Positions 19,411 through 29,296 of a stretch of 49,271 nt of DNA are shown piece by piece (within the stretch, counting starts at the first letter, position 1; every line of letters starts with the position of its first letter). Under the pieces are notes generated by a model. It ran no database searches and was not told the DNA's origin. It saw nothing but the letters and a program-made list of their open reading frames with translations. Position numbers and translations under genes: made by a program. The DNA is from Aculops lycopersici (lineage: Eukaryota > Arthropoda > Arachnida > Trombidiformes > Eriophyidae), in the NCBI GenBank assembly GCA_015350385.1, contig WNKI01000004.1, positions 1,125,005-1,174,275 on the forward strand, written 5' to 3'.

Positions 19411-22400
19411 ATGACGACGACAACAAGTGTTCGACAGCAGCAATCGGCATCGCATCATGCGAATGCCAACGAAATGAATCTTCATTGGTACTCTGCACAA
19501 ATGAGAAACTCGCGCCGCTTATGGCTCATAGTAAATGATTATTTTTGTATATCACCATCATTATCAAAACAAAACAAGACAGCAAGAGGTAACAGGGGGT
19601 CTCTACGAGAAATAAATAAGAGAAATAATTCAAATCATATCATGAAGATCGCGCGCCAACAAGTTGTTGCAAGTGCCTCAATTCTACTCCTATTATTAGC
19701 CATCTCATTGAACTTTGATTCAATTACCTGTGCTAGCCATCGTCAAAATGAGAATCGCAACTTACCTTTACATTTGCAAAACCACCACCAATCGCCGCCT
19801 TCCATGCCGACAACTGCAAACACGAGACATAAAGTGAAACCAAAAAACCACAGCCACCAAGACCAAAATCACCACATATCAGTGGTTGCACCTCAACCAC
19901 CTTTACTGTTACCTTTGCCGTCACCACGAAACATTGATGCAAACCACCACCGCCAGTTGCAATCACAGCAACTGCACTCAAGTTCACCAAAGAAAAATAT
20001 CAAGTTGGAGAGACCGCAAGCAAAAGGTAGTTCGAAATCAAAGTCGATTGGTAAATCATCAGTATCACCAAAAACCAGTAACAACCGCAAATTGATTGAG
20101 ACCACGATAAATGCTTTTGATTTTGACCATAGTAGATCAAATTTGCAATTGGAGAAAATTTTGGCCCTTGCGGCGAATGCCGCCGTCGTATCCATCAATC
20201 AGTCGGCAAGTGATGCGACATCACCATCGGTATCCTCTTCCTCACCATCATCGCCATTGTCATCGTCGTCTTCATCTTCTAGTACTGCTGCTGCTGCCTC
20301 AATGGCGAGCTCGCCAAATCTAATAGACCAACGAGAAAGAGAAGTTGAACGCGATTCGGTGTCAATAAATATGAGCAACAACCAGAATAAAACAAGTCAA
20401 GGATCGGCACCCAAACAGCCACCTGCTGTTGATCCCCGCGAGCTTGTTAAATCGTTGCGCTCCATTAACAAGGAGAGGAAGAGTCTCTCGTATGCTTCCG
20501 GTTACCCGGGATTAGATGTGCATCAGCGGGCAATAGAGCAGGAAATTCAACAGACTTTTAACGATTTTGACTCGCATAATTTTCTACCACCAACTCAAAG
20601 TTTAATGCCAAATGAAACGGTGACAACAACATTATCCACTTCAACGGGCAACACGATAGACGAGAACGGATTTGCCGGAGCAGCCGCGGCACTTGAAGCC
20701 ACCGAAGAGACGCCAATTATGGGGCTGAGATCACAAGTTTCAACAAACAATGACACTCGACTACCTCAAATACTAAGCCAGCGAGCTCATTTAGCTGAGC
20801 AACATGCGATTTTGCATGATTTTGAGGCGCCATATCAGGGAAGTGGCGAGCAACATGCCTTAGAGTATAGTGATTCGCCATCAACAGGTGTTGGTCGTTA
20901 TGGGAATGGTAAATTTGCATTGCGTAGCTCTGTTCATGATGCTGACCAATCGAGTCCGCCACTAAATCCGTTGAGCAACTACTTACCGGGTGACCATGAG
21001 TCGAGATCGCCTGTTGGATTTGCAACGGATGGTCGACCGCCAAACAATATTAGAGTTGTGTTCAACAATAATCCCCAATTTATTATTGGCCGAGAGGCGG
21101 CAACTGGCCATCTAGATTCACCATCAAGTGGAAAGAGTAATTACGCATACAAATCTCGCTCTCCAACAGGTGGTGGCCGAGGTGACGTTTATTACAATGA
21201 AGACTACCACGGCGACGAGTCTAGAATCGATGAGACAAAAGTGAGGGAAACCAAAGTCGAGGCGGCCGGGGATCACAAGACTCCCTGCGATAAGGGCAGA
21301 CAGGAAGAGTTTGGGCCAAACTTGGAGCAGATTGATTTGAGCCAACAGACTGATTCGCTCTCACCACCAGCCATCACCAAGACGCAGGCGATTCCAACTC
21401 AACAGCAACAACAACTGGAAGTGCAGGCACCAATCAGGCAAACGATTGTGCAACAGCCGGAAACTGTGACACAACAAAGGCAGGTGATTGAACAGGAGCC
21501 CCAATTTCAGGTCAAGTCGCCGCTGGATGAACAGGTAATTACTCCGTTTGATCAAATAGTTAAAAGCGGCATCCGGCCGCCACTTAGAATGGTGATCAGT
21601 ATGCGCAATAAGAATGGCGACCTCATGAAAGTACCGATAAATTTACAAGGATCCAAGAAGCAAACTCAAATCCAGCAACCAGTGCAAAGTCAAATGCCGG
21701 CTATTGATTTGGGTCCCCAGATGCAGATCCATTTTGAGCCACCTGTAATGGAGAAAGCTGTGGTTTCTCAACTTCCGGTTCAAATGCAAGCGCCAATTCA
21801 AGAGCAGATTTCAGTCCAACAACCAGAAATCAGGCAAAGACCTGCAGTTGATGAGAACACGCCAATTGGAGGTGATGTCTTTGATCCAAGCATCGTGAAA
21901 CCCTTTGCTAGAAAGACGTCGACCAAAACGCGAAAAGAGTCGCCTATGAGCAAGTGGGTGAATCAACTCAAGTCCATTGCATTGCCGCAACAGCTAGACG
22001 AAGACGATGGCCAGCAACAACAACAAGAGGATAATATTAGTGATGAGCCCCGAGTTCGGGAGAAACTAGCGCCTCTTGTGCCAAAACAAACGAAACAGCA
22101 GCAACCCCAGCCACCTTTTGTCACCCAAACGACAGCACCACCACCTTTGTTGCCGGTGCCACCACAAATGATTCCCGAGCAGCAGAAGCAGGTTCAACCT
22201 ACACCTCCTTCACTCAAACAACCACCACCGATTAAAGCTGAGCCCTCGCCACCTGTTAGCCAACAAGCACTGGTGTCGGAGTCACCACCGCCTATCAAGA
22301 CTCAGCTAGCTGTTGACTCGCAACAAGAATTGCCACCTACTATCATAAAACAAGAACCTCAACAAACCCAAACACCGGAAGTGCCAGTGAACAACAAAAT

Positions 22401-25400
22401 TCCACCGGGAAGTCAAGTTTCGACAATCGGGGGAGGTATCGCCGAGAGTAAGACCGATTGCCACGATGGCGAGAAGCAGCGGCATCAACAACAGGATGAT
22501 ATTGACGCAATGAACTTGGCGCCCATCAGTATGAATGCCGATGGCGATGGGGTGGTTCAAATGATGATGCCCAAGTTGACTTCCTTGCACAACAAGACCT
22601 TTGCTACAATGTTTGCTCAATTCCAAAAAGCTTTAAATGAACAGATGCAAGTGCACCAATTGATTTCGAATAACAAGAGTCCCCAGGAGCAACAGCAAGA
22701 GCAGCAACAAAATTTCCAAGAACAACAGAGACAAACCAAGCAATTGCAGCAGCAACTACAGCAGGACGAGCAAGAGGATTTGATGGTTGCTATGATGGCG
22801 GCCAATTTAAACAAAGATGGCGAAGGAAAGTCAAATGGCGACCAAGGGATGACTATGACTGTAATCAGGCCACCAAAGGGAACCTCAATTCAGGATGCCA
22901 TCGCGGCGCATGCTAGAAACTCGAGCGATCCTACGAGAGCAGTGGCCATTTTACACTCTATCCAAAACAAGGTTAAGCGACCGGAAGTGTCACCAAAAGA
23001 CTTTATTGGCCCACAAGCAGATTCATCACCCCATGCCATTGATCAGATGAGCTCTAGAGGTCAGATAGATTTTATTCAAGCTCAGCCGCCGGCTCAACCG
23101 GTAAACATTAACCTGAGGCCGGGAGGAAATCCACTTCCGCCCAACGCGCAGCCACCAGCGAGCGAGGAACCCGCTGACCCTGACGGTTTCTCGTCGGAAG
23201 TGAGTTTTTCGCATAGATTCCAGGATCAGCATTCAAGACAACAGAAGCGGCAAGCTGATGGCACCAGGGGGCCCATGGAAGAGCAAAGGGGAAGGTTTAA
23301 GAGAGACGCCATCTCAGGTTACAACCACCACCAGTTGATTTCGATGATGGGTGAGCAACAGGTGGAACCAGCCGATAGGTTGAGAGGAAAGGCTGGCAGT
23401 GTTTTGCGTGAGAAGAAACCTGCGGCTCGCCAGCAAGAGCAAAAACCGGAAGCAATATTGAATGTTGCAAAATCAAGCAAGAATGTCGATGCAGCCAAAA
23501 AGGAGGCGGCCAAAAAATCAGAACCCCCATCTGAAATTCCAAAGAGAAAGGACGAACTGGCTCCGAGTTACCAGCAAGGCAAGGGGAAGCAGCCGTTGTT
23601 TCATGGCAGAGGACGGGATACAATCGATGCGGCAGCCTCACAACAAAACGAGGTCTCGGACGACGACGAGCCATCGGAGGAGGATTCTGAAGCTTCGGAT
23701 TCGAATCAAGATGAATCCTCGTCCTCACCATCGGGTTCCTCGGACGGAAGTGATCTAATGGACGATGAGAGCAACGATTTCAGCGACGATTCAGACGACC
23801 CCTCGGCTTTCAGCGACTCCGACGATGAGCCCTACAATCAGGGAGCCTCGAGTGAGCGAGATTATAATAATCCCACTAGCTTTGATATTCCTCAAATAGA
23901 TATAAATCCTGACACTCTAAAGCAGAAGGGATGTAAGACAGTTTTGCGCGAAGTTCAGGAAATTCCACTCAACGGTCTCGGAGTGGTGCGAGCCGATGGT
24001 CAGCCGGGGTCAGGTTACAACCAGGAGAGCGGAAGTGCGCCACTGGGCAGGAGAGTTAGGAGGCAAGCTAATAATGAAAATCTAATTAACAGTCGAAAGG
24101 TGACAAGTATTGTGATGACAAAAGAGTGCCACTTTCCCAATGATAGCCAATCTGTTGCTGGTGAGTCGTCCTCTGGCAACAGGAACAAGAAACCAAACAC
24201 TAGTTTAGCGCCAGGACAATATCGGCCACCACTAAGTAGGCAACCATATCGACAGAAACAGGTAGTTGCTACGGCCTCACCACCTCTTTCCAGCTCCATT
24301 GGCTCAAGTCCAGCGGAGAGCTCGATGCTAAATCCTCAACTGGGGTCCCTACAACAACACCAACAACAACAACAGCTATATAATTCTCAGATACTCAGAC
24401 CCTCAATGGCCACGAATCTCGTCTACCGTCCACAAACTCAGGCCGCCTATGCAACTTACAAGCGAATCGACCCAAAGTTGGCTGCAAACTTTTATAATTT
24501 AGCAACAAATGACAACCAGGTGAACCAGCATTCCAACAAAGACAGTAACCACCTCTACCACCAACAGCAGCAGCCAACTGAACATTTCCAAATGTTATCT
24601 AGCGCCCAGACGCCGAGTGGCCAGTATCCGATGCCAACAACTGGGACAAAGGTTACTGGTAAATCAGTTGAACAACAAGCGAGCAAGCAACAACCACATC
24701 CACAATCACAAACACAGCAAAAACAACAGCAGTCGCGTCCAATGATGCAATCGGCCATTGTTCAGCCCATGAGCGGACAGGTACAACAGCCACAGGTGAG
24801 TCCAATTAGGCGAAGGTCGGCGCCGACTGTTATGCCAGTGATGAGCTTTAGGAGTGGCTTAGTGCATGCCAATGACGAGAAGAGGATGCCAATGGCATCG
24901 AGGGTGAAGGGTAAGGATATTTACATTGGCGCAGATAGTAGACGCAACGAGGTGGTGGCGAGGAAGTTGTACAAACCACCGAGCGAGGACGATCCTTATC
25001 ACACTCTAAGTTACTCGAGTCAAACAGGAGTGGATCCCGATATGGATCAGGATGAGGACGATAGTTTTGTGATGGGACCAGACGATAAGCAGGAATCAGC
25101 ATCGAGTGGCAACAACCAGCATCGGCAGAGACCGGAAGCTACCGCTGCAAGGAGCAGGAAGGCTGAGTTGCAGCCGCCGAGGATGAGAGAGACTTTATCG
25201 GAGGACGAGCGAATGGCGCTGATGGATCCAAACCACGAGGACACCGATCCGGTGCAACGGCCGCGAGGATCGTCATCAAGTGGCAGTTACAACAACATCA
25301 AGAGAAACGCAAACCGTTTGAGGCAAGCTGTTGAACGGCAAAGTCAAGCTGATCGCGATTCGAGTGACGACGCCGACGAGAGCGACTCAGATTTGGCCGA

Positions 25401-26715
25401 GGAAACGAAGCAAAGGGAGGCGACGATCAACAACCTGAGCAGTCAAATTAAACGAAGACAAGACCAGCTAAAGTCATCACAAATGCGATCGCCAAATTTG
25501 AGATTATCATCAGCAATCGCCAAGATGCAGCCTAACAAACATCAGTCTCAGGTGAGGCCTCATCACCTAGATAATCAGCAACATAAACGCAATTATCAGA
25601 CGAACCAGCGGCAGCAGAGAAGAGTGAGTCCAGCGATTGCGCTGCAAGATCAACTAGATCGCAACCAGCCGAGATACCAACTGGGCGACTCTGGTTCAGA
25701 GGGGGAAAGTCAAGAGGAGGAGCCGCAGAGATTTGGACGCTCATTCAAGTTTGAGCACAAGGTTGGCCGACCGGAAGCGCACGGGTTGGCCGCACAGTTG
25801 AGAGGTCTGCAGCCGGGTCGCCAGGGTTTCGTGTCAATGATCGAGGGCGACGAGGGCAGAGAGCGAGTGGTTAGATTTGGCCCAGCGGCTGCGGTCAAGG
25901 CAACTGGTGGCCGCGCAACAATTAAACCTCGCCAGTCTGGTGGCGGAACAAAGGGAGCTCCATCAGGTGGCAGTGGTGTTGGTCAGGTGGCGACGACGAA
26001 TCATAGGCCACAGGTGGCCAGTAAGCGGCAGGATGAACAAGAGGGGCCCGGTGGAGATCCGGACGAAAACGACGAGGGCGACGATGACGACGAAGACGAC
26101 GGTCCCAGAAACTCGGCCGCCGCCTCGAGCCGACGGGACATCGGGAGTGACGGTGGCGGCAGTGGAGGCGATAGCGAGGATCCCGACTCCGATCCAGACT
26201 ACAATCCAAAAGAGAGCCAAATTCCGGCGACCAAACCGAAAAGATTGCAAAAGAGCTTTGCCTATGTGCACCGCGATTTGCCCAAGAAGGGATCGAAGAA
26301 TCCGGACGACTTTGAGATTAGCTATGGCAAGGGTGACATACAAACCGAGCAGGAGGATTACGACAGCGACCGTGAGCATCCAAGTAATAATAACAACAAT
26401 AATAATCAGCAAGCGAACGAACAGGTTGCAGCGGCAGCCTCGACAGTGAGAGCCTCAGGACCAACGAGAACAATGGCAAAGCAACAGCCTCGAGTCGGGG
26501 GTGGCGCTCAAATCAGTCGGCAATCTCATTATGGCGCACACCAAGCTACAAGTAACAGAGCGCAGCCAGCAGCTACTGCTCAACAAGTGCGCTTCAATGC
26601 CCCAGCAACTTCCGGTCGGCAACGCAGCTCAACGGAACATTTTGTTGATCAGGATGTAGCCAAAAAAGTTAAACAACCAGTGGTTATTGGATCGCGGCGC
26701 CAGACGGTCAATTGA
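19411..26715 (+). CDS. Giant disordered, probably secreted protein, family unknown
   Basis: One exon encodes 2434 residues. The sequence from Met78 (ATG at 19642) is a textbook signal peptide: MKIARQQ, then a VVASASILLLLLAIS core, then an A-S cleavage zone. That makes 19642 a better start than 19411, whose first 77 residues look like translated leader. The rest is low-complexity: His/Gln/Pro-rich early, PPxV- and polyQ-rich in the middle, an acidic Ser/Asp block (about 1410-1490), then basic and Gln-rich. The only ordered-looking block is about residues 1495-1580, with Cys1508 in KGCKTVLREV and Cys1573 in TKECHFP, separated by the furin-like site RRVRRQ. Other dibasic sites (QKRQ, RFKRD, IKRN) suggest proprotein processing. 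I do not know the family. An extracellular matrix or cuticle role is possible but unproven. Confidence 0.8.
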   Translation: MTTTTSVRQQQSASHHANANEMNLHWYSAQMRNSRRLWLIVNDYFCISPSLSKQNKTARGNRGSLREINKRNNSNHIMKIARQQVVASASILLLLLAISLNFDSITCASHRQNENRNLPLHLQNHHQSPPSMPTTANTRHKVKPKNHSHQDQNHHISVVAPQPPLLLPLPSPRNIDANHHRQLQSQQLHSSSPKKNIKLERPQAKGSSKSKSIGKSSVSPKTSNNRKLIETTINAFDFDHSRSNLQLEKILALAANAAVVSINQSASDATSPSVSSSSPSSPLSSSSSSSSTAAAASMASSPNLIDQREREVERDSVSINMSNNQNKTSQGSAPKQPPAVDPRELVKSLRSINKERKSLSYASGYPGLDVHQRAIEQEIQQTFNDFDSHNFLPPTQSLMPNETVTTTLSTSTGNTIDENGFAGAAAALEATEETPIMGLRSQVSTNNDTRLPQILSQRAHLAEQHAILHDFEAPYQGSGEQHALEYSDSPSTGVGRYGNGKFALRSSVHDADQSSPPLNPLSNYLPGDHESRSPVGFATDGRPPNNIRVVFNNNPQFIIGREAATGHLDSPSSGKSNYAYKSRSPTGGGRGDVYYNEDYHGDESRIDETKVRETKVEAAGDHKTPCDKGRQEEFGPNLEQIDLSQQTDSLSPPAITKTQAIPTQQQQQLEVQAPIRQTIVQQPETVTQQRQVIEQEPQFQVKSPLDEQVITPFDQIVKSGIRPPLRMVISMRNKNGDLMKVPINLQGSKKQTQIQQPVQSQMPAIDLGPQMQIHFEPPVMEKAVVSQLPVQMQAPIQEQISVQQPEIRQRPAVDENTPIGGDVFDPSIVKPFARKTSTKTRKESPMSKWVNQLKSIALPQQLDEDDGQQQQQEDNISDEPRVREKLAPLVPKQTKQQQPQPPFVTQTTAPPPLLPVPPQMIPEQQKQVQPTPPSLKQPPPIKAEPSPPVSQQALVSESPPPIKTQLAVDSQQELPPTIIKQEPQQTQTPEVPVNNKIPPGSQVSTIGGGIAESKTDCHDGEKQRHQQQDDIDAMNLAPISMNADGDGVVQMMMPKLTSLHNKTFATMFAQFQKALNEQMQVHQLISNNKSPQEQQQEQQQNFQEQQRQTKQLQQQLQQDEQEDLMVAMMAANLNKDGEGKSNGDQGMTMTVIRPPKGTSIQDAIAAHARNSSDPTRAVAILHSIQNKVKRPEVSPKDFIGPQADSSPHAIDQMSSRGQIDFIQAQPPAQPVNINLRPGGNPLPPNAQPPASEEPADPDGFSSEVSFSHRFQDQHSRQQKRQADGTRGPMEEQRGRFKRDAISGYNHHQLISMMGEQQVEPADRLRGKAGSVLREKKPAARQQEQKPEAILNVAKSSKNVDAAKKEAAKKSEPPSEIPKRKDELAPSYQQGKGKQPLFHGRGRDTIDAAASQQNEVSDDDEPSEEDSEASDSNQDESSSSPSGSSDGSDLMDDESNDFSDDSDDPSAFSDSDDEPYNQGASSERDYNNPTSFDIPQIDINPDTLKQKGCKTVLREVQEIPLNGLGVVRADGQPGSGYNQESGSAPLGRRVRRQANNENLINSRKVTSIVMTKECHFPNDSQSVAGESSSGNRNKKPNTSLAPGQYRPPLSRQPYRQKQVVATASPPLSSSIGSSPAESSMLNPQLGSLQQHQQQQQLYNSQILRPSMATNLVYRPQTQAAYATYKRIDPKLAANFYNLATNDNQVNQHSNKDSNHLYHQQQQPTEHFQMLSSAQTPSGQYPMPTTGTKVTGKSVEQQASKQQPHPQSQTQQKQQQSRPMMQSAIVQPMSGQVQQPQVSPIRRRSAPTVMPVMSFRSGLVHANDEKRMPMASRVKGKDIYIGADSRRNEVVARKLYKPPSEDDPYHTLSYSSQTGVDPDMDQDEDDSFVMGPDDKQESASSGNNQHRQRPEATAARSRKAELQPPRMRETLSEDERMALMDPNHEDTDPVQRPRGSSSSGSYNNIKRNANRLRQAVERQSQADRDSSDDADESDSDLAEETKQREATINNLSSQIKRRQDQLKSSQMRSPNLRLSSAIAKMQPNKHQSQVRPHHLDNQQHKRNYQTNQRQQRRVSPAIALQDQLDRNQPRYQLGDSGSEGESQEEEPQRFGRSFKFEHKVGRPEAHGLAAQLRGLQPGRQGFVSMIEGDEGRERVVRFGPAAAVKATGGRATIKPRQSGGGTKGAPSGGSGVGQVATTNHRPQVASKRQDEQEGPGGDPDENDEGDDDDEDDGPRNSAAASSRRDIGSDGGGSGGDSEDPDSDPDYNPKESQIPATKPKRLQKSFAYVHRDLPKKGSKNPDDFEISYGKGDIQTEQEDYDSDREHPSNNNNNNNQQANEQVAAAASTVRASGPTRTMAKQQPRVGGGAQISRQSHYGAHQATSNRAQPAATAQQVRFNAPATSGRQRSSTEHFVDQDVAKKVKQPVVIGSRRQTVN

Positions 26716-26857
26716 GGTAGTTGAAAGGTTATGTGTATTTATATGTATTTAGATGTTGGTTAGATAATACATGATAATTATTTGCCTCCATCCTGCGTGC
26801 GCTAGCAAGTAAATTACTCGGCGCATCGTGTATGAGCTAATAATAATAATAATAATA

Positions 26858-26894
<37 letters not shown>

Positions 26895-28296
26895 CAGTAG
26901 CAGCAGCAATGATGATAAGATTAAATCACAGTGGCGAAAAATTAGTTTTGCTATTATATGTGAACACACATCACCAACTAGTCTATTGTGTTTAAGTGTT
27001 TTGGTTTTATTTTGAACGACGACGAATATAGTTGTGTCGAGTTAAATTGAACATGACGAGACTAAAAAGTGGCCATCAGTCCATTCATCACAACTACAGC
27101 TACTAACTACTACCTAATGCTACTGTTTCCGCGCTAATGCTCGTTTTTTGCTCCATTCTAGTCCCCCCTCCGACGTCGTGGTGGCATACGAATTGGATCA
27201 TCGCTTTCATTTCAATCGCAAAAATCAAACAGCTTTGTTGTTTAACTCTCTACTCTGCCCAGTCTGTCGCTTAGTGATGAAATCCTACTCCACAAGCGCG
27301 AACTGAAAAAGTTCGAGTTCATTGATATTAGTTTGTGCAGCTTCTTTTCTGTTATTGGCCAGCGTTATTGCGAGTACTGGCCACCAATTTCAACGCTCGA
27401 TTCAATCGACGAACGCCACAACTAAAGATGTCATTAGTGCATGGCCATGGCTATGTGCAGTTAGCCCGGAGCTCGTCAAGGCTTCCCCAAAATCGTTTTC
27501 ATCTCTTAAACTACTAGTCTTGTCCCTCTTTTACATCATCATAACGAATGTGTGAGCATCTCCATCATCGATTTAAGCCGAGCATCTGGAGGAAAACAAC
27601 ATAACAACGAACTAAACCATCAAGTCTAGATACTAGTCAAAGGATAACAGATAAGAAAGCTAGATATTGTATTGTGTGTAAGCATAAGCAAGCTAACGCG
27701 AGCGAAGAGGTCTGTTGATTGTCATTAGCGTTTCCGAGTATCTCACTTGGAAAGCTAACTATCTCCAAGTTCATTCATCATTGACGAAGGGCCTGAGACT
27801 TGAGGGATAAAAGTGTGCAATGTACCTCTCGAGGGTGTGAGCGGCAGTTTGCGGTGGGCGTGGTCAGCTCCACTTATACAGTCAGCTAGCTAGCTTGACA
27901 AGCCAGTGGCTGGCGAGCTGGTGAGTGGAGCGCCTGAGGCCCACCGGCGATTTTTAGCACAGACGGGCCCCATAGAGGAACGCGCACGCCTATGTAGAGG
28001 AAAAAAGGGAGTAGAGTAGAAAACGCATACTAGAAATTTGAGTGTAAACAAAACACACATAGCAAAAGGGAAAGCAATGGGGCAAACAGAAGCACATGCC
28101 TCACACTGAGGGCCCGGTGGCATTGCACAGTCGCTAACGTCCGTGACGACGCCGCCTAACGACTGGCCGCCCGGATTGTGGATGTTAATGGAAGACTAGA
28201 CTATAGTAACAATATTACAAAGAAACTGAATCATCTCTATTGAAACAAATGGATACTGGTTAGCCAGATTACTGCCAATAGAAAAATATAGTCAAG
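26716..28296. other. 3' flank and intergenic region with triplet microsatellite
   Basis: This 1.6-kb stretch follows the giant gene. It has a (TAA)n tract at 26838-26856 passing into an (AGT)n/(AGC)n tract to about 26908. An ATTAAA just after it (near 26922) could be the poly(A) signal. Other ORFs here (27322-27555, 27890-28123 minus) begin without ATG or look like shadows. No gene is called. Confidence 0.5.
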
Positions 28297-28662
28297 ATGC
28301 CTCAAACAACCAGTCGGAGTGTAACCAAAACAGTGAGCAAGTCTGGTGGCGGAGGGCCGTCGTCGAGTCCGCATAACGCGGCGGCGGCGGCGCCGCCAGG
28401 TAGCAACTATGTGCAAAGAGGCCATACGGTCACCACAGTGAGGGAAACGGAGCGAACCACTACGAGGAACAAGCGAGGCGATCAGGTGGTCAAAACAAAG
28501 ACTAAGACAGTTTACTATGTTGACGGGAAGGCGGTAAATCTCAATTGGTTTGATAAGGTTCGAATTAGGTTTATGAGCACCTATGAGAAACAAGCATTTT
28601 TGGCTGAGAAGTTGCTGAAACAGGAGCGACAACAGAGGACTGGCGCAAAGTCAAGCAGGTGA
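28297..28662 (+). CDS. Small basic protein of unknown function
   Basis: The 121-residue ORF starts at ATG 28297 and I do not recognise the family. Residues 1-45 are Ser/Gly/Ala-rich and probably disordered. Residues 46-75 form a Thr/Arg/Lys-rich stretch of alternating polar and beta-branched residues (TTVRETERTTTRNKRGDQVV). The C-terminal 45 residues look folded and helical (NLNWFDKVRIRFMSTYEKQA onward). There is no signal peptide or membrane segment. The reading frame stops at TGA inside AGCAG|GTGAGT, a strong splice-donor match at 28659. Splicing to acceptors ending 28700 or 28729 would give a different short C terminus. AATAAA at 28762-28767 serves either form. The intron-retaining 121-aa version is the simplest reading. 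Confidence 0.6.
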   Translation: MPQTTSRSVTKTVSKSGGGGPSSSPHNAAAAAPPGSNYVQRGHTVTTVRETERTTTRNKRGDQVVKTKTKTVYYVDGKAVNLNWFDKVRIRFMSTYEKQAFLAEKLLKQERQQRTGAKSSR

Positions 28663-28761
28663 GTCTTGACAAGAACAACATAAGTTGATTATTATATTAG
28701 AATGATTTACACATACACATTTAAACTAGTCATGGTTTACACTTATAATTGTAATCGTGAT

Positions 28762-28767
28762 AATAAA
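28762..28767 (+). terminator. Poly(A) signal AATAAA
   Basis: AATAAA about 100 bases after the stop of the small basic protein gene and about 160 bases before the 5S rRNA gene. It suits as the end of that mRNA. Confidence 0.5.
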
Positions 28768-28927
28768 CTTACACTATCATGGAAATCACTAAAGGATTGC
28801 GAGTTTCCATTGGTTCGATTCCATGGTGCAATTTTTTAAGTGAATAGTTCGCGGTAGTCTGCAGAGTAAGCGCACGAGTGGTGGACGTGCATCGAGAATA
28901 GGAAGCACACAGAATACTGTTCATATC

Positions 28928-29045
28928 GTGTAGGGCCATACTAGGCAGAAAGCACCGCTTCTCGTCAGCTCAGCGAAGTTAAGCTGCCTTAGGCCGGGTT
29001 AGTACTTGGGAGGGAGACCACCTGGGAATCCCCGGTGTCCTACGC
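28928..29045 (+). rRNA. 5S ribosomal RNA
   Basis: The 118-nt sequence has the animal 5S signature: TCTCGTCAGCTCAGCGAAG, then GTTAAGC, then GGTTAGTACTTGGGAGG and GAGACCACCTGGGAA. The termini pair as helix I (GUGUAGG with CCUACGC). The internal control region is intact, with an A box around CAGCGAAGTTAAGC and a C box around GGGAGACCACCTGGGAA. A run of eight T directly after the gene (from 29046) is an RNA polymerase III terminator. Only one copy is present here, so it is a dispersed gene and not part of a tandem array within this window. Its 3' end is about 250 bp from the 3' end of the Src-type gene on the opposite strand. Confidence 0.95.
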
Positions 29046-29053
29046 TTTTTTTT
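29046..29053 (+). terminator. Pol III T-run terminator of the 5S gene
   Basis: An uninterrupted run of T begins immediately after the last paired base of 5S helix I, as expected for RNA polymerase III termination. Confidence 0.85.
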
Positions 29054-29296
29054 TCGTTTTTCTCGTAGCAATTTCCTACGAATTATGGAAATTTCGACAA
29101 CTGTTGCAGCTATGATTAAAGAGAAAGATATCAGAATTACAAACTAAATAAAATAAGATTTACTTTTTTATTTTGATTAAGTCAAATCATTCATCCTTGG
29201 CCCTCCCTTTATCAGCTCTTGAAAGTCGAGAGTCCAGTGGGTTGCTGTAGGGATATGTTGGGTTAAAGTGAGAATAAAAATAGTGGAGATCGGGAA

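Noticed and set aside
20111..26449. Many antisense and out-of-frame ORFs inside the giant gene
   Set aside because: They are shadows of a long, repetitive, GC-balanced coding frame and show no independent motifs.
27322..27555. Secreted-looking 77-aa ORF downstream of the giant gene
   Set aside because: It begins with TTG rather than ATG and has no splice sites or recognisable motif.
28740..28840. tRNA gene suggested by a B-box-like GGTTCGATTCC at 28812-28822
   Set aside because: The flanking bases do not make a proper 5-bp T stem and no acceptor stem, D arm or anticodon arm can be folded around it.
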